NCBI GenBank assembly: GCA_965246905.1
Contig: CBDFFZ010000009.1
Coordinates: 186,001 to 250,000, forward strand
Reading direction: 5' to 3'
Source of the DNA: UBA1952 sp965246905
GTDB lineage: Bacteria; Bacteroidota; Bacteroidia; Chitinophagales; Chitinophagaceae
Length of the DNA: 64,000 nt
Below are positions 18,196-25,896 of this stretch, in pieces. Position numbers and translations under genes: made by a program. Positions within the stretch are counted from its first letter, which is position 1, and every line of letters begins with the position of its first letter. The notes beneath the pieces were generated by a model. It worked only from the letters and a program-made list of their open reading frames with translations, was not told where the DNA came from and made no database searches.

Positions 18196-18648
18196 TTACA
18201 CCAGTTTATTGCGGATAATGGAAAGCTCGTTGCGCAGGTTTAGTAAAGATTGTTTGAGATCCAGCGTATGTACAGATACATTTATGGCCTCCCGCAGCTT
18301 CGCCCTGGCACCAGGAATTGTAAACCCACGTTCTTTAACAAGATGATATATGGCCCGAAGCTCTGTGATGTTTTGCGGGGTGAAAAGCCGGTCGCCCTTT
18401 TGGGTAGTACGTACTTTTAACTCGAATTCTGTAGCCCAGAAACGAACATGCGAGGTACGTACGGCAAACAATTTTGCTACTTCACCAATAGAATAATATT
18501 GCTTATCACCCTTCCAGCTTTTCCAGTCAATGATTTCTTTGGGTACAGACGTTTTACCGCTTTCGCGGGATGGCTTTGGCGCCGACTGCAAATCTTCCGG
18601 TACTATTTCTTCCTCACCGAATAAGGTAACTATGCGTGACTTCTTCAC
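18196..18648 (-). CDS. MerR family transcriptional regulator
   Basis: A 150-aa protein: a charged, disordered N-terminal 45 residues, then a MerR winged helix (YYSIGEVAKLFAVRTSHVRFW, wing GDRLFTPQNITELRAI), and a C-terminal helix (LDLKQSLLNLRNELSIIRNK) for dimerisation. No Cys-rich metal-binding loop is present. This compact type is common in Bacteroidota. It may be cotranscribed with the thioredoxin gene that follows. The ligand is unknown. Confidence 0.88.
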   Translation of the reverse strand: MKKSRIVTLFGEEEIVPEDLQSAPKPSRESGKTSVPKEIIDWKSWKGDKQYYSIGEVAKLFAVRTSHVRFWATEFELKVRTTQKGDRLFTPQNITELRAIYHLVKERGFTIPGARAKLREAINVSVHTLDLKQSLLNLRNELSIIRNKLV

Positions 18649-18709
18649 TATTGCAAGTTAGCTGATTTAAAAGCGCTTGTTTAAAAGAACAGTGCTAAAC
18701 TAACAAGCA

Positions 18710-19378
18710 TTAAAAAAACAAAAACCGTTTTTTCTTTTTCTGGAGATATACCCTGGTCATCCGGATATCCTTATCCGGTCGGTCGGCTGCATTGCGCGGC
18801 TGTGCGGCAATCTTATCGGCCACATCCATGCCTTCCACAACTTCACCAAACACGGTATAGTTACCGTCTAAATGCGGCGTACCGCCCAGCGTTTTATAAA
18901 CCTCGCGCTGTGCCGGGGTGATCTTATGGCCGCTGCGCACTTCGGCATTATCAAGCTCCTGCTCATTGAATGGCCGGCCCGTAACAATATAGAACTGGCA
19001 GCCTGAGGAAGCCTTATCAGGATTATTATCCCGCGCCATACCTATGGCACCGCGCTTATGATAATACTGGCTGTCTATCTCAGCTGGTATGCGGTAGCCC
19101 ACATCTCCATCGCCAAGGCTGGCTCCGGCAGCAGCCGTTTTAGAAGTAGGATCGCCACCCTGCACTACAAACTGCGGGATCACCCGGTGAAAAAGCGTGC
19201 TATCGTAAAAATGTTTTTTTACCAGCGCAATCATATTGTCGCGGTGCTTTGGCGTACCATCATAAAGCGCCATCACTATTTTACCATACTCCGTTTCAAT
19301 AACCACTTTTGTGGTGCGGGCAAAAGCCGCGCTGCTAATCAGGAGCAATGCAGCGAGCGCAAGAAGCATTTTTTTCAT
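18710..19378 (-). CDS. peptidyl-prolyl cis-trans isomerase, cyclophilin type
   Basis: From the ATG at 19378 the protein has 222 aa, with a signal peptide (MKKMLLALAALLLISSAAFA) and a cyclophilin domain: FHRVIPQFVVQGGDP, GAIGMARDNNPDKASSGCQFYIV and YTVFGEVVEGMDV. It probably folds proteins in the periplasm. The C-terminus is unusually basic, ending in KKKKRFLFF. The upstream ATG at 19408 would overlap dapA and add residues before the signal peptide. dapA precedes it, 19 bp away. Confidence 0.92.
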   Translation of the reverse strand: MKKMLLALAALLLISSAAFARTTKVVIETEYGKIVMALYDGTPKHRDNMIALVKKHFYDSTLFHRVIPQFVVQGGDPTSKTAAAGASLGDGDVGYRIPAEIDSQYYHKRGAIGMARDNNPDKASSGCQFYIVTGRPFNEQELDNAEVRSGHKITPAQREVYKTLGGTPHLDGNYTVFGEVVEGMDVADKIAAQPRNAADRPDKDIRMTRVYLQKKKKRFLFF

Positions 19379-19397
19379 AAAAAGATTCCCTGAGAAT

Positions 19398-20288
19398 TTA
19401 AGAAGCAAGAAACGATTTAATTTTTAAAGCAGTAGCCTCGCTCACCGGCACTAACGGAAGGCGCAGGTTGTTATAGCCCAGCTCCAGCGCTTCCAGCGTG
19501 TACTTAACACCGGCAGGATTACCTTCTGCAAAAAGAAGATGAATACCGGGAAGCAGCTTATAATGCATCTTCCGCGCAGCTTCAAAATCACCTTCCAGCG
19601 CAAGGCGCACCATCGAAGTAAAATCTTTGGTAAAGCAATTGGCTGCTACGGACACTACACCCTGCATACCAATAGAAATTTGCGGCACCACAAGATCATC
19701 ATCCCCCGAAAGCACTGCGAAATGCTCCGGCGCGCCCGCTACGAGCTCCATGCACTGCACCAGGTTACCACTCGCTTCCTTGATTGCTACAATATTAGAA
19801 AACTCAGCCGCTAACCGTAGCGCTGTCTGTGGCAATAAATTTGAGCTTGTACGGCCAGGCACATTATATAAAATGACGGGCTTATCCGTAGCCGATGCAA
19901 TAGCCTTAAAATGCTGGTACATGCCTTCCTGCGAAGGCTTGTTATAGTAGGGTGCAACGCTCAGAAGTCCGTCCACCTTACTGAGGTCATACTCTTTAAG
20001 CAACTGCAAAACCTCTGCCGTGTTATTGCCGCCCATGCCGCAAACTACCGGCACACGCCCTTCTGCAGCGCTAACAATACAGGAAAGCACTTCCTTTTTT
20101 TCATCCGCCGTAAGCGTAGGCGTTTCTGCCGTAGTGCCAAGTGCCACGAGGTAATCCACGCCATTTTCGATAACGTGGTTCACAAGGCGGCGAAGGGAGT
20201 CAAACCCTACGGAAAGATCTTTGCGGAACGGCGTAACGAGCGCTACGCCGGTACCGCAGAATAGATGTTTACTATCTGCTGAAGGCAT
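19398..20288 (-). CDS. dapA: 4-hydroxy-tetrahydrodipicolinate synthase
   Basis: A cytoplasmic TIM-barrel enzyme that condenses pyruvate with aspartate semialdehyde, the first committed step of lysine and meso-diaminopimelate synthesis. In 296 aa it shows the Schiff-base Lys170 (IVAIKEASG), Tyr141 in VILYNVPGRTS, and the GTTAETPTL block with Thr52/53. Length is standard. It lies between accA and the cyclophilin gene, all on the minus strand; no other lysine gene is adjacent. Confidence 0.95.
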   Translation of the reverse strand: MPSADSKHLFCGTGVALVTPFRKDLSVGFDSLRRLVNHVIENGVDYLVALGTTAETPTLTADEKKEVLSCIVSAAEGRVPVVCGMGGNNTAEVLQLLKEYDLSKVDGLLSVAPYYNKPSQEGMYQHFKAIASATDKPVILYNVPGRTSSNLLPQTALRLAAEFSNIVAIKEASGNLVQCMELVAGAPEHFAVLSGDDDLVVPQISIGMQGVVSVAANCFTKDFTSMVRLALEGDFEAARKMHYKLLPGIHLLFAEGNPAGVKYTLEALELGYNNLRLPLVPVSEATALKIKSFLAS

Positions 20289-20370
20289 AAATTTTTATTA
20301 AAAAGGATAAGGCAGCGAGGATATGCAAGCGCAAAAATCTCTGGTAATCGCCTTGATCTGCAAGAGCGGT

Positions 20371-21363
20371 TTATTCTTCTTTACCAGTGTGCATAAGGGT
20401 CGCCGGCTCATCGGTCTCTTCATAAAAGCCCATTCCGGAAAACTTATCAATCCGTTGCTGAATGCGGGTTTCCGCATCAATATTCTTTAACCCTACCAGA
20501 CATTCCAGGATATACTTTTTCAGGCTTTCTGCCATCTCCACTGGCCTGGTATGCGCGCCGCCTACCGGCTCAGCCACCACATCATCTACAAGTCCAAAAC
20601 CACTCATATCGGTAGAGGTAAGATGTAGCTGCTCGGCTGCTATTACTTTATAATCCCAGCTGCGCCACAGAATAGTAGAGCAGTTTTCCGGCGATATCAC
20701 GCTGTACCAGGTATTCTCCAGCATGGCTACCTTATCGCCGATGCCAATGCCCAGAGCCCCGCCGGATGCACCTTCGCCAATAATCACGCAGATCACCGGC
20801 ACCTTCAGGTTGATCATCTCAAACAGGTTGCGCGCAATGGCCTCGCCCTGTCCGCGCTCCTCGGCTTCGAGGCCGGGATAAGCGCCCGGCGTATCTATAA
20901 ACGTAATGATGGGCCGGTTAAATTTCTCCGCCATCTTCATCAGGCGCAGCGCCTTGCGGTAGCCTTCCGGGTTGGCCATCCCGAAGTTGCGCAACTGGCG
21001 CATTTTTGTGTTTATGCCCTTCTGCTGGCCAATCACCATCACCGGCATACCCTCAATTTCGGCCATACCGCCTACCATTGCCTTATCATCCTTCACCTGC
21101 CGGTCGCCGAAAAGCTCAACGAAATTGCTACAGATCTGCTCGATGTAAAACATAGTATATGGGCGCTCCGGATGGCGGCTAAGCTGTACACGCTGCCAGG
21201 GCGTAAGGGTGTCATAGATCTCATTGCGTGTTTTTTCTACAGCGGCTTCCAGCTGTGTTACCGATGCGGTAATATCCACGCCATTCTTTTCACCAAGCTC
21301 TTTTACTTTGGCAATCTGAGCATAGAGCTCTTCCAGTGGTTTTTCAAAATCCAGAAACTGCAT
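20371..21363 (-). CDS. accA: acetyl-CoA carboxylase, carboxyltransferase alpha subunit
   Basis: From the ATG at 21363 (MQFLDFEKPLEELYAQIAKV) the product has 330 aa, typical for AccA. It transfers CO2 from carboxybiotin to acetyl-CoA together with AccD, giving malonyl-CoA for fatty acid synthesis. Visible blocks are LSRHPERPYTMFYIEQI, FGMANPEGYRKALRLMKMAEKF, FIDTPGAYPGLEAEERGQ and GEGASGGALGIGIGD, the oxyanion region. A perfect TACTTTTG box lies 26 nt upstream; the longer frame from 21435 would include that box and is rejected. Confidence 0.95.
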   Translation of the reverse strand: MQFLDFEKPLEELYAQIAKVKELGEKNGVDITASVTQLEAAVEKTRNEIYDTLTPWQRVQLSRHPERPYTMFYIEQICSNFVELFGDRQVKDDKAMVGGMAEIEGMPVMVIGQQKGINTKMRQLRNFGMANPEGYRKALRLMKMAEKFNRPIITFIDTPGAYPGLEAEERGQGEAIARNLFEMINLKVPVICVIIGEGASGGALGIGIGDKVAMLENTWYSVISPENCSTILWRSWDYKVIAAEQLHLTSTDMSGFGLVDDVVAEPVGGAHTRPVEMAESLKKYILECLVGLKNIDAETRIQQRIDKFSGMGFYEETDEPATLMHTGKEE

Positions 21364-21388
21364 AAATCCTGCATAAAATATTGGAGCG

Positions 21389-21396
21389 CAAAAGTA
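21389..21396 (-). promoter_or_regulatory. Bacteroidota -7 box TACTTTTG of accA
   Basis: Exact TAnnTTTG match on the minus strand, 26 nt before the accA ATG. No convincing -33 element. Confidence 0.65.
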
Positions 21397-21493
21397 GCAA
21401 TTTAATAACGGAGCGGTTGCCGGCGTATAATGCACCGGTAAATCTTCAGATAATATAATCAGAAGATGACAAAAAGATTTTTTTGAGGGGGGC

Positions 21494-21612
21494 TTGTCAA
21501 TCTCATAAATACGTCCTACTATTGCAGTAGGGTTTATAGGGGCTGGCCTGTTCTCAGGCTGGCTTTTTTATGCCCATCCCAAAAGGGTTGGCTGCTGTAA
21601 AGCGGCTTTTTT
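21494..21612 (+). ncRNA. candidate small RNA or leader with its own promoter and two terminator-like hairpins
   Basis: TTG at 21494-21496, a 20-nt spacer and TACTATTG at 21517-21524 resemble a Bacteroidota promoter with one mismatch. Downstream are a 9-bp hairpin at 21542-21563 with two wobble pairs followed by CTTTTTTA, a hairpin around 21572-21592, and a short hairpin at 21591-21606 followed by six T. The middle and last hairpins share bases and exclude each other. No ORF fits. It lies in the 510-bp gap between the divergent accA and the MBL-rhodanese gene. Confidence 0.35.
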
Positions 21613-21762
21613 ATTGTCCGGGCCGGAGTATTGCTATTAAGCAGTCGTGGCGTTGGCACCGTTCATCTGGTCGCAGCTATTGAGCTTTTCTTATCCGCTG
21701 AGCTTTTCTTATCCGCTGTAATTGTCAGAACCAGGATTTCAAGAGGATTAGAAGGATTCAGG
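21613..21762 (+). repeat. dispersed intergenic repeat, copy R4
   Basis: Begins ATTGTCCGG and contains AAGCAGTCGTGGCGTTGGCA followed by CCGTTCATC, nearly identical to copy R5 at 41.7 kb. It carries a local tandem duplication of an 18-bp unit, TGAGCTTTTCTTATCCGC (21681-21698 and 21699-21716), then a TGTCAGAACCAGGATTTC core, a variant of the core in the other copies. Confidence 0.7.
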
Positions 21763-21948
21763 TACCCGCTTTTCAACCCCTGATCCAGCCTTACCCAACA
21801 AGAATCCTCCAACAAAATAAATTTCCCTGACACGGCTATATATATCGTTCAGCGCTATTCTGCTTACTTTTACCAACCATCCGCATGCCTATCAGGCGGA
21901 AAAATAACATTACACGTTTTTATCACAGCAACGATTTCTTTTCTGATT

Positions 21949-23352
21949 ATGTTCGTACAACAATTATATACAAGCTGCCTCAGCGAGGCGGCCTACTTTA
22001 TTGCCGATAACGGCGAGGCCGCAGTAATTGACCCGCTACGCGATATCGATGCCTATCTGAAGCTCGCCGAAGAGCAGAACGTAACCATCAAATACATTTT
22101 CGAAACGCATTTTCATGCGGATTTTGTAAGCGGCCATCTTGAGCTTGCCCGTAAAACAGGCGCTCCTATTATCTACGGGCCGGGCACTACCGCAGGCTTC
22201 GCTATCACTAAGGCTGCCGATGGCCAGGAATTCAAAATAGGTGGCCTTACGGTTAAAGCGCTGCATACGCCCGGCCATACGCTGGAAAGCACCTGCTATC
22301 TGCTCAGTGATGAAAGCGGCAACCCTTACTGCATCTTCACCGGCGATACCCTGTTTGTAGGCGATGTGGGCCGCCCCGATCTTTTCAGCGGCGATATGAC
22401 GAAGGAAGAGCTGGCTGGTATGATGTACCATTCGCTCAACGAAAAGATCAAGCCGCTGAATGACACGCTTATCGTATATCCGGCGCATGGGCCGGGCTCG
22501 TCCTGCGGCAAAAGCCTCGGGCCGGAAACTTTTAGCACCATTGGCGCGCAAAAAGCAACCAACTATGCCTTGCAGGATATGAGTAAGGAAGAATTCATTA
22601 AAGTAGTAACTACCGGCCTGAATGCACCTCCTGCCCACTTCCCGGTAAATGCGAAGATTAACCAGCAAGGATATAAGAGCATGGATGAGCTGAAGGCGGA
22701 TTCTGTAAAAGCTTTGCCGGCAGCGGATTTTAAGGCCGCGGTTACCGCTGGTGCCTGGATATTGGATACGCGTACTTCTACCACTTTTACACAAGGCTTT
22801 GTGCCCGATTCCATTTCCATAGGTCTTGATGGCCGCTTTGCAGAGTGGGCAGGAAGTCTGCTGCCGCATACCCAGGATTATGTGCTCGTTACAGAGGCAG
22901 GTAAGGAAGAGGAAAGCATTATCCGCCTGGCACGCGTAGGCTACGACCGGGTGCTCGGCTACCTTGGCGGCGGCTTCGAAGCATGGCGCGATAGTGGCGA
23001 AAAAGTGGACCTCATTATAGATGTGGAAGCGGATGAGCTGGCAATGGACTTCCCGCACGACATCCGCCTCGAAGTGCTGGATGTGCGCAAGCCTGCCGAG
23101 TATGAAGCCGGCCATGTGCAGGGTGCTACCAACCTCCCACTTACTGAAATGATGGACCCGCTGAACATGGCTATGGTAGATGGCGATAGCAACCTTTACG
23201 TACACTGCGCAGGCGGCTACCGCTCTGTGATTGCTGCCTCACTGCTTAAGCGGCAGGGCTTCCATAACCTCCGGAATGTGCTGGGCGGCTGGGGCAAGAT
23301 CAAAGAGCAGAAAACGCTGCCGGTAGTACTGCCGGGCAAGGCGAATGCTTAG
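21949..23352 (+). CDS. MBL-fold hydrolase with two rhodanese domains (persulfide dioxygenase-like)
   Basis: A 467-aa cytoplasmic protein. Residues 1-245 are a metallo-beta-lactamase fold with THFHADF (His54, His56, Asp58; Phe replaces the usual second-metal His), HTPGHT and FTGDTLFVGDVGRPDL, as in mononuclear-iron persulfide dioxygenases. Two rhodanese domains follow. The first (about 255-355) lacks a catalytic Cys (LVTEAGKEEES); the second has Cys420 in VHCAGGYRS. It probably oxidises persulfides and moves sulfane sulfur. A TACTTTTA box is at 21865-21872, 77 nt before the ATG. Confidence 0.88.
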   Translation: MFVQQLYTSCLSEAAYFIADNGEAAVIDPLRDIDAYLKLAEEQNVTIKYIFETHFHADFVSGHLELARKTGAPIIYGPGTTAGFAITKAADGQEFKIGGLTVKALHTPGHTLESTCYLLSDESGNPYCIFTGDTLFVGDVGRPDLFSGDMTKEELAGMMYHSLNEKIKPLNDTLIVYPAHGPGSSCGKSLGPETFSTIGAQKATNYALQDMSKEEFIKVVTTGLNAPPAHFPVNAKINQQGYKSMDELKADSVKALPAADFKAAVTAGAWILDTRTSTTFTQGFVPDSISIGLDGRFAEWAGSLLPHTQDYVLVTEAGKEEESIIRLARVGYDRVLGYLGGGFEAWRDSGEKVDLIIDVEADELAMDFPHDIRLEVLDVRKPAEYEAGHVQGATNLPLTEMMDPLNMAMVDGDSNLYVHCAGGYRSVIAASLLKRQGFHNLRNVLGGWGKIKEQKTLPVVLPGKANA

Positions 23353-23401
23353 TTTTTAAAGCCAACAATGCTGCAAGGCTTGTTGGTATTGGTTCATACA
23401 T

Positions 23402-23439
23402 AAACCTGCGAGGGGCTTCAAGGCTTTTGCAGGTTTTTT
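23402..23439 (+). terminator. intrinsic terminator of the MBL-rhodanese gene
   Basis: An 8-bp stem AAACCTGC/GCAGGTTT (23402-23409 with 23429-23436) with a 19-nt structured loop, followed by T. A second small hairpin (CCAACAA/TTGTTGG, 23362-23386) precedes it. Confidence 0.7.
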
Positions 23440-23540
23440 ATGCAGGAATGCCTGGAACAAGACGGTGATGCTCTCCCCTATGTAAGAAAATGCGCAGGTT
23501 CGGTAGGAAATCTCCATCCTGCCATTATCTGCTTGCTCAT

Positions 23541-23719
23541 GGAAATCAGAACAATCAAAAAAAATCATAGTTCAGACAAGCACAGCGAATAGTAAAAGCT
23601 CAATAATGCTGGAACTGTATAAGAGTGGTTCTCTAATATCTTTTATCAAAAGATATTAGAGAACTAACCATCGGTTGCAATGGATGCTTCATACTACTAC
23701 TTCAGCTAAGGGCAAAAAG
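23541..23719 (-). repeat. dispersed intergenic repeat, copy R3 (inverted) with an inserted palindrome
   Basis: On the minus strand it matches copy R2: the CTTTTTGCCC-to-GAAGCATCC block (23682-23719, one mismatch to R2), an AGCTTTTACTATTCGCTG block, and the TTGTCTGAACTATGATTT core. In place of the GTCGCTCCGTTCATC segment it carries the 37-bp palindrome listed separately. It occupies most of the gap 23353-23786 before prfB. Confidence 0.75.
23628..23664. repeat. perfect 17-bp inverted repeat with 3-nt loop
   Basis: GTTCTCTAATATCTTTT (23628-23644), loop ATC, then its exact reverse complement (23648-23664). It sits inside repeat copy R3 where other copies have an unrelated segment, about 120 bp before prfB. 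The A/T-rich inner arm gives no one-sided U tract beyond the stem. Confidence 0.8.
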
Positions 23720-23757
23720 AGCATTTAAGAACATTCCTGCCATGCAGGGTGCCGCTG

Positions 23758-23765
23758 TATCTTTG
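23758..23765 (+). promoter_or_regulatory. Bacteroidota -7 box TATCTTTG of prfB
   Basis: Exact TAnnTTTG match 21 nt before the prfB ATG, just downstream of repeat copy R3. Confidence 0.65.
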
Positions 23766-23786
23766 CGCCTGAATTTTTAAGCGTTT

Positions 23787-24881
23787 ATGACTGTTGAGCA
23801 AATAAAGGAGATGCGCACCCGTGTGGTGCAGCTAAAGCAATTTGTGCATGTAGAAGACCGCTCCGCTAAGACGGAAAGTGATAAGCAGCTGTCGCTTTCG
23901 CCCGGCTTCTGGGATGATAATGCACGCGCTACCGGCATCCTGAAAGAGATACAAACGCATAAATACTGGATAGACCTTTACAATAATGTGAACGGCGCTG
24001 TAGAGGATTTTGCCATCCTTTTTGATTTCTGGAAAGAAGGGGAGGCGGAAGAAGAAGAAGTGAAAGCCGCTTACAACAAAGCCATTGAAAGCATCGACGA
24101 TCTCGAATTCAAGAGCACGCTGGATGAGCCGGAGGATGAGATGCCTGCGGTAATGACGATCAACTCGGGCGCGGGCGGTACGGAGAGCCAGGACTGGGCC
24201 GAGATGCTGGCGCGCATGTACCGTATGTATGGCGAGCGGCAGGGCTGGACGGTTACTATACTCGACTGGCAGGACGGCGATGGCGCGGGCATCAAGCAGT
24301 GCACCTTCCAGTTTGAGGGCTCTTTTGCCTATGGTTTTCTGAAGGCGGAGAGCGGCGTACATCGCCTGGTACGCATTTCGCCGTTCGATTCCAATGCACG
24401 GCGCCATACGTCGTTTGCATCGGTTTATGTGTACCCGCTGATCGATGATACGATCGAGATCGAGATCAGCCCGGCTGATGTGAAGATGGAAACCTCGCGC
24501 AGTGGCGGCGCCGGCGGGCAGAATGTGAATAAGGTGGAAACAAAGGTGCAGCTCACGCACCTTCCTACAGGTATTGTAGTAGTGTGCCAGCAGGACCGGA
24601 GCCAGCTGGGCAACCGCGAGCGCGCTATGCAGATGCTGAAAAGCAAGCTGTACGAGATAGAGCTGCAGAAGCGCAATGCGGTGAAGGATGCGGCTAATTC
24701 ATCGAAGAAGAAGATCGAGTGGGGCTCGCAGATACGCAGCTATGTTTTTCACCCGTACAAGATGATCAAGGATCATAGAACGGACTATGAAGTGGGCAAT
24801 GTAGGGCCGGTGATGGATGGGGAGATCGACGGGTTTATCAAGGCTTACCTGATGGAATCGAAGGTGGAAGATGCGGGGTGA
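23787..24881 (+). CDS. prfB: peptide chain release factor 2
   Basis: A class I release factor of 364 aa that recognises UGA and UAA. The anticodon-like SPF tripeptide is in HRLVRISPFDS, and the catalytic GGQ loop is in SGGAGGQNVNK. The full reading frame is open from ATG to stop: the programmed +1 frameshift with in-frame UGA near codon 25, found in most prfB genes, is absent here (the region reads VQLKQFVHVEDRS). The gene has its own -7 box and is followed 20 bp later by the small zeta partner gene. Confidence 0.96.
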   Translation: MTVEQIKEMRTRVVQLKQFVHVEDRSAKTESDKQLSLSPGFWDDNARATGILKEIQTHKYWIDLYNNVNGAVEDFAILFDFWKEGEAEEEEVKAAYNKAIESIDDLEFKSTLDEPEDEMPAVMTINSGAGGTESQDWAEMLARMYRMYGERQGWTVTILDWQDGDGAGIKQCTFQFEGSFAYGFLKAESGVHRLVRISPFDSNARRHTSFASVYVYPLIDDTIEIEISPADVKMETSRSGGAGGQNVNKVETKVQLTHLPTGIVVVCQQDRSQLGNRERAMQMLKSKLYEIELQKRNAVKDAANSSKKKIEWGSQIRSYVFHPYKMIKDHRTDYEVGNVGPVMDGEIDGFIKAYLMESKVEDAG

Positions 24882-24901
24882 TTTTTCAGTAACTTTAGGG
24901 T

Positions 24902-25174
24902 ATGAAAGCGAGTTTGATTAGCGGCTTTGAAGAACGTGCACGCGCAGGCGATGCAGATGTGGAACCCATTATTGCTGCGTGGGCTAAGTCCGGAATTTTA
25001 AAAGAAGCAGCAACCCAGGCAATTGCAGCTGCACATGCCCAAGGCAGAAGTGTAACAATTATCGAAGACGACGCAGTATACCTCCTGATGCCGGATGGTA
25101 GCAGGCAGGAAGTGAGAAAACTTCCCCGCAAGCGGAATACAAACTACACTTCAGGAATTGTAAATATTGCCTGA
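24902..25174 (+). CDS. small protein paired with the zeta-toxin-like gene; possible antitoxin
   Basis: A 90-aa acidic-then-basic protein: KASLISGFEERARAGDADVE, a helical Ala-rich middle, a short strand pair (SVTIIEDDAVYLLMPDG), and a basic tail (RKLPRKRNTNY). It has no recognised domain. Its TGA is two bases from the ATG of the zeta-like gene, so the two are coupled. Gene order (small gene first) is that of many toxin-antitoxin operons, but epsilon-like helices are not evident. A TAACTTTA box at 24890-24897 may be its promoter. Confidence 0.6.
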   Translation: MKASLISGFEERARAGDADVEPIIAAWAKSGILKEAATQAIAAAHAQGRSVTIIEDDAVYLLMPDGSRQEVRKLPRKRNTNYTSGIVNIA

Positions 25175-25176
25175 AT

Positions 25177-25896
25177 ATGACTTCCCGCCTTCGATTAATT
25201 GCCGGGCCAAATGGTTCCGGTAAAACCACACTTACCAATAATATTCGTCAAAAGCTTGGAGATAAATTCGGCATTTACCTTAATGCTGATGAAATGGAGA
25301 AAGAGCTGCGTACCTCCAGCACACTGAACTTTGATAATTACGGGCTCCAGTTCTCCCAGGAAGCCTTTGAACGCTTTTACACTGAACATCCTCTCTACGA
25401 CCGGGCTCAGGTTAGCTGGACTATATTAGATAATCTTTTTGTGCTGCTGGAAGCATTGCCAATTGCCACCTATTTTCCCACGCTCTTTGCGGATTTTATC
25501 CGGGAATCCCTGCTTGCAGCGGGAGTTTCTTTTGCGTTTGAAACAGTAATGTCTGAATCCGGGAAAGTGGACCTTTTAAAGCGCGCACAGGCGCAAGGAT
25601 ACCGTACTTATCTTTACTTTGTATGTATAGATGACCCTCTGGTGAATGTAGAGCGCGTAGCCGGGCGGGTGTTAGAAAAAGGACATCATGTGCCTGAGGA
25701 GAAAATTCTTAAACGGTACATTCGCTCACTCAACAATTTATTGCCGGCAATCCGCTTTACTTCAAGGGCGTTTCTTTATGATAATTCCGGCCGCGAACAC
25801 CGGGAGGTAGCACAGATAACTGAAGGCGCCAGCCTGACATTCGATATTGGATTTGTACCCAATTGGTTTGAAGATTACGTACTTAATAAACGCTGA
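25177..25896 (+). CDS. zeta-toxin-like P-loop kinase
   Basis: A 239-aa ATPase: Walker A GPNGSGKTT (10-18), NADEM (36-40), FETVMS (121-126) and the arginine-rich stretch around RVLEKGHHVPEEKILKRYIR (164-183). This set marks the zeta-toxin/predicted ABC-type ATPase family, whose toxic members phosphorylate UDP-N-acetylglucosamine and block wall synthesis. It is longer than compact members because of a helical insert at about 50-112. It is sandwiched between its small partner (2 bp) and an ABC exporter (0 bp). Toxicity is not shown by the sequence. Confidence 0.8.
   Translation: MTSRLRLIAGPNGSGKTTLTNNIRQKLGDKFGIYLNADEMEKELRTSSTLNFDNYGLQFSQEAFERFYTEHPLYDRAQVSWTILDNLFVLLEALPIATYFPTLFADFIRESLLAAGVSFAFETVMSESGKVDLLKRAQAQGYRTYLYFVCIDDPLVNVERVAGRVLEKGHHVPEEKILKRYIRSLNNLLPAIRFTSRAFLYDNSGREHREVAQITEGASLTFDIGFVPNWFEDYVLNKR

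Noticed and set aside
22036..23205. 389-codon minus-strand frame opposite the MBL-rhodanese gene
   Set aside because: Antisense to a gene with clear motifs; Cys/His-rich nonsense composition.
23356..23568. 70-codon minus-strand frame in the gap before prfB
   Set aside because: It spans a terminator and the start of repeat R3; no features of a real gene.
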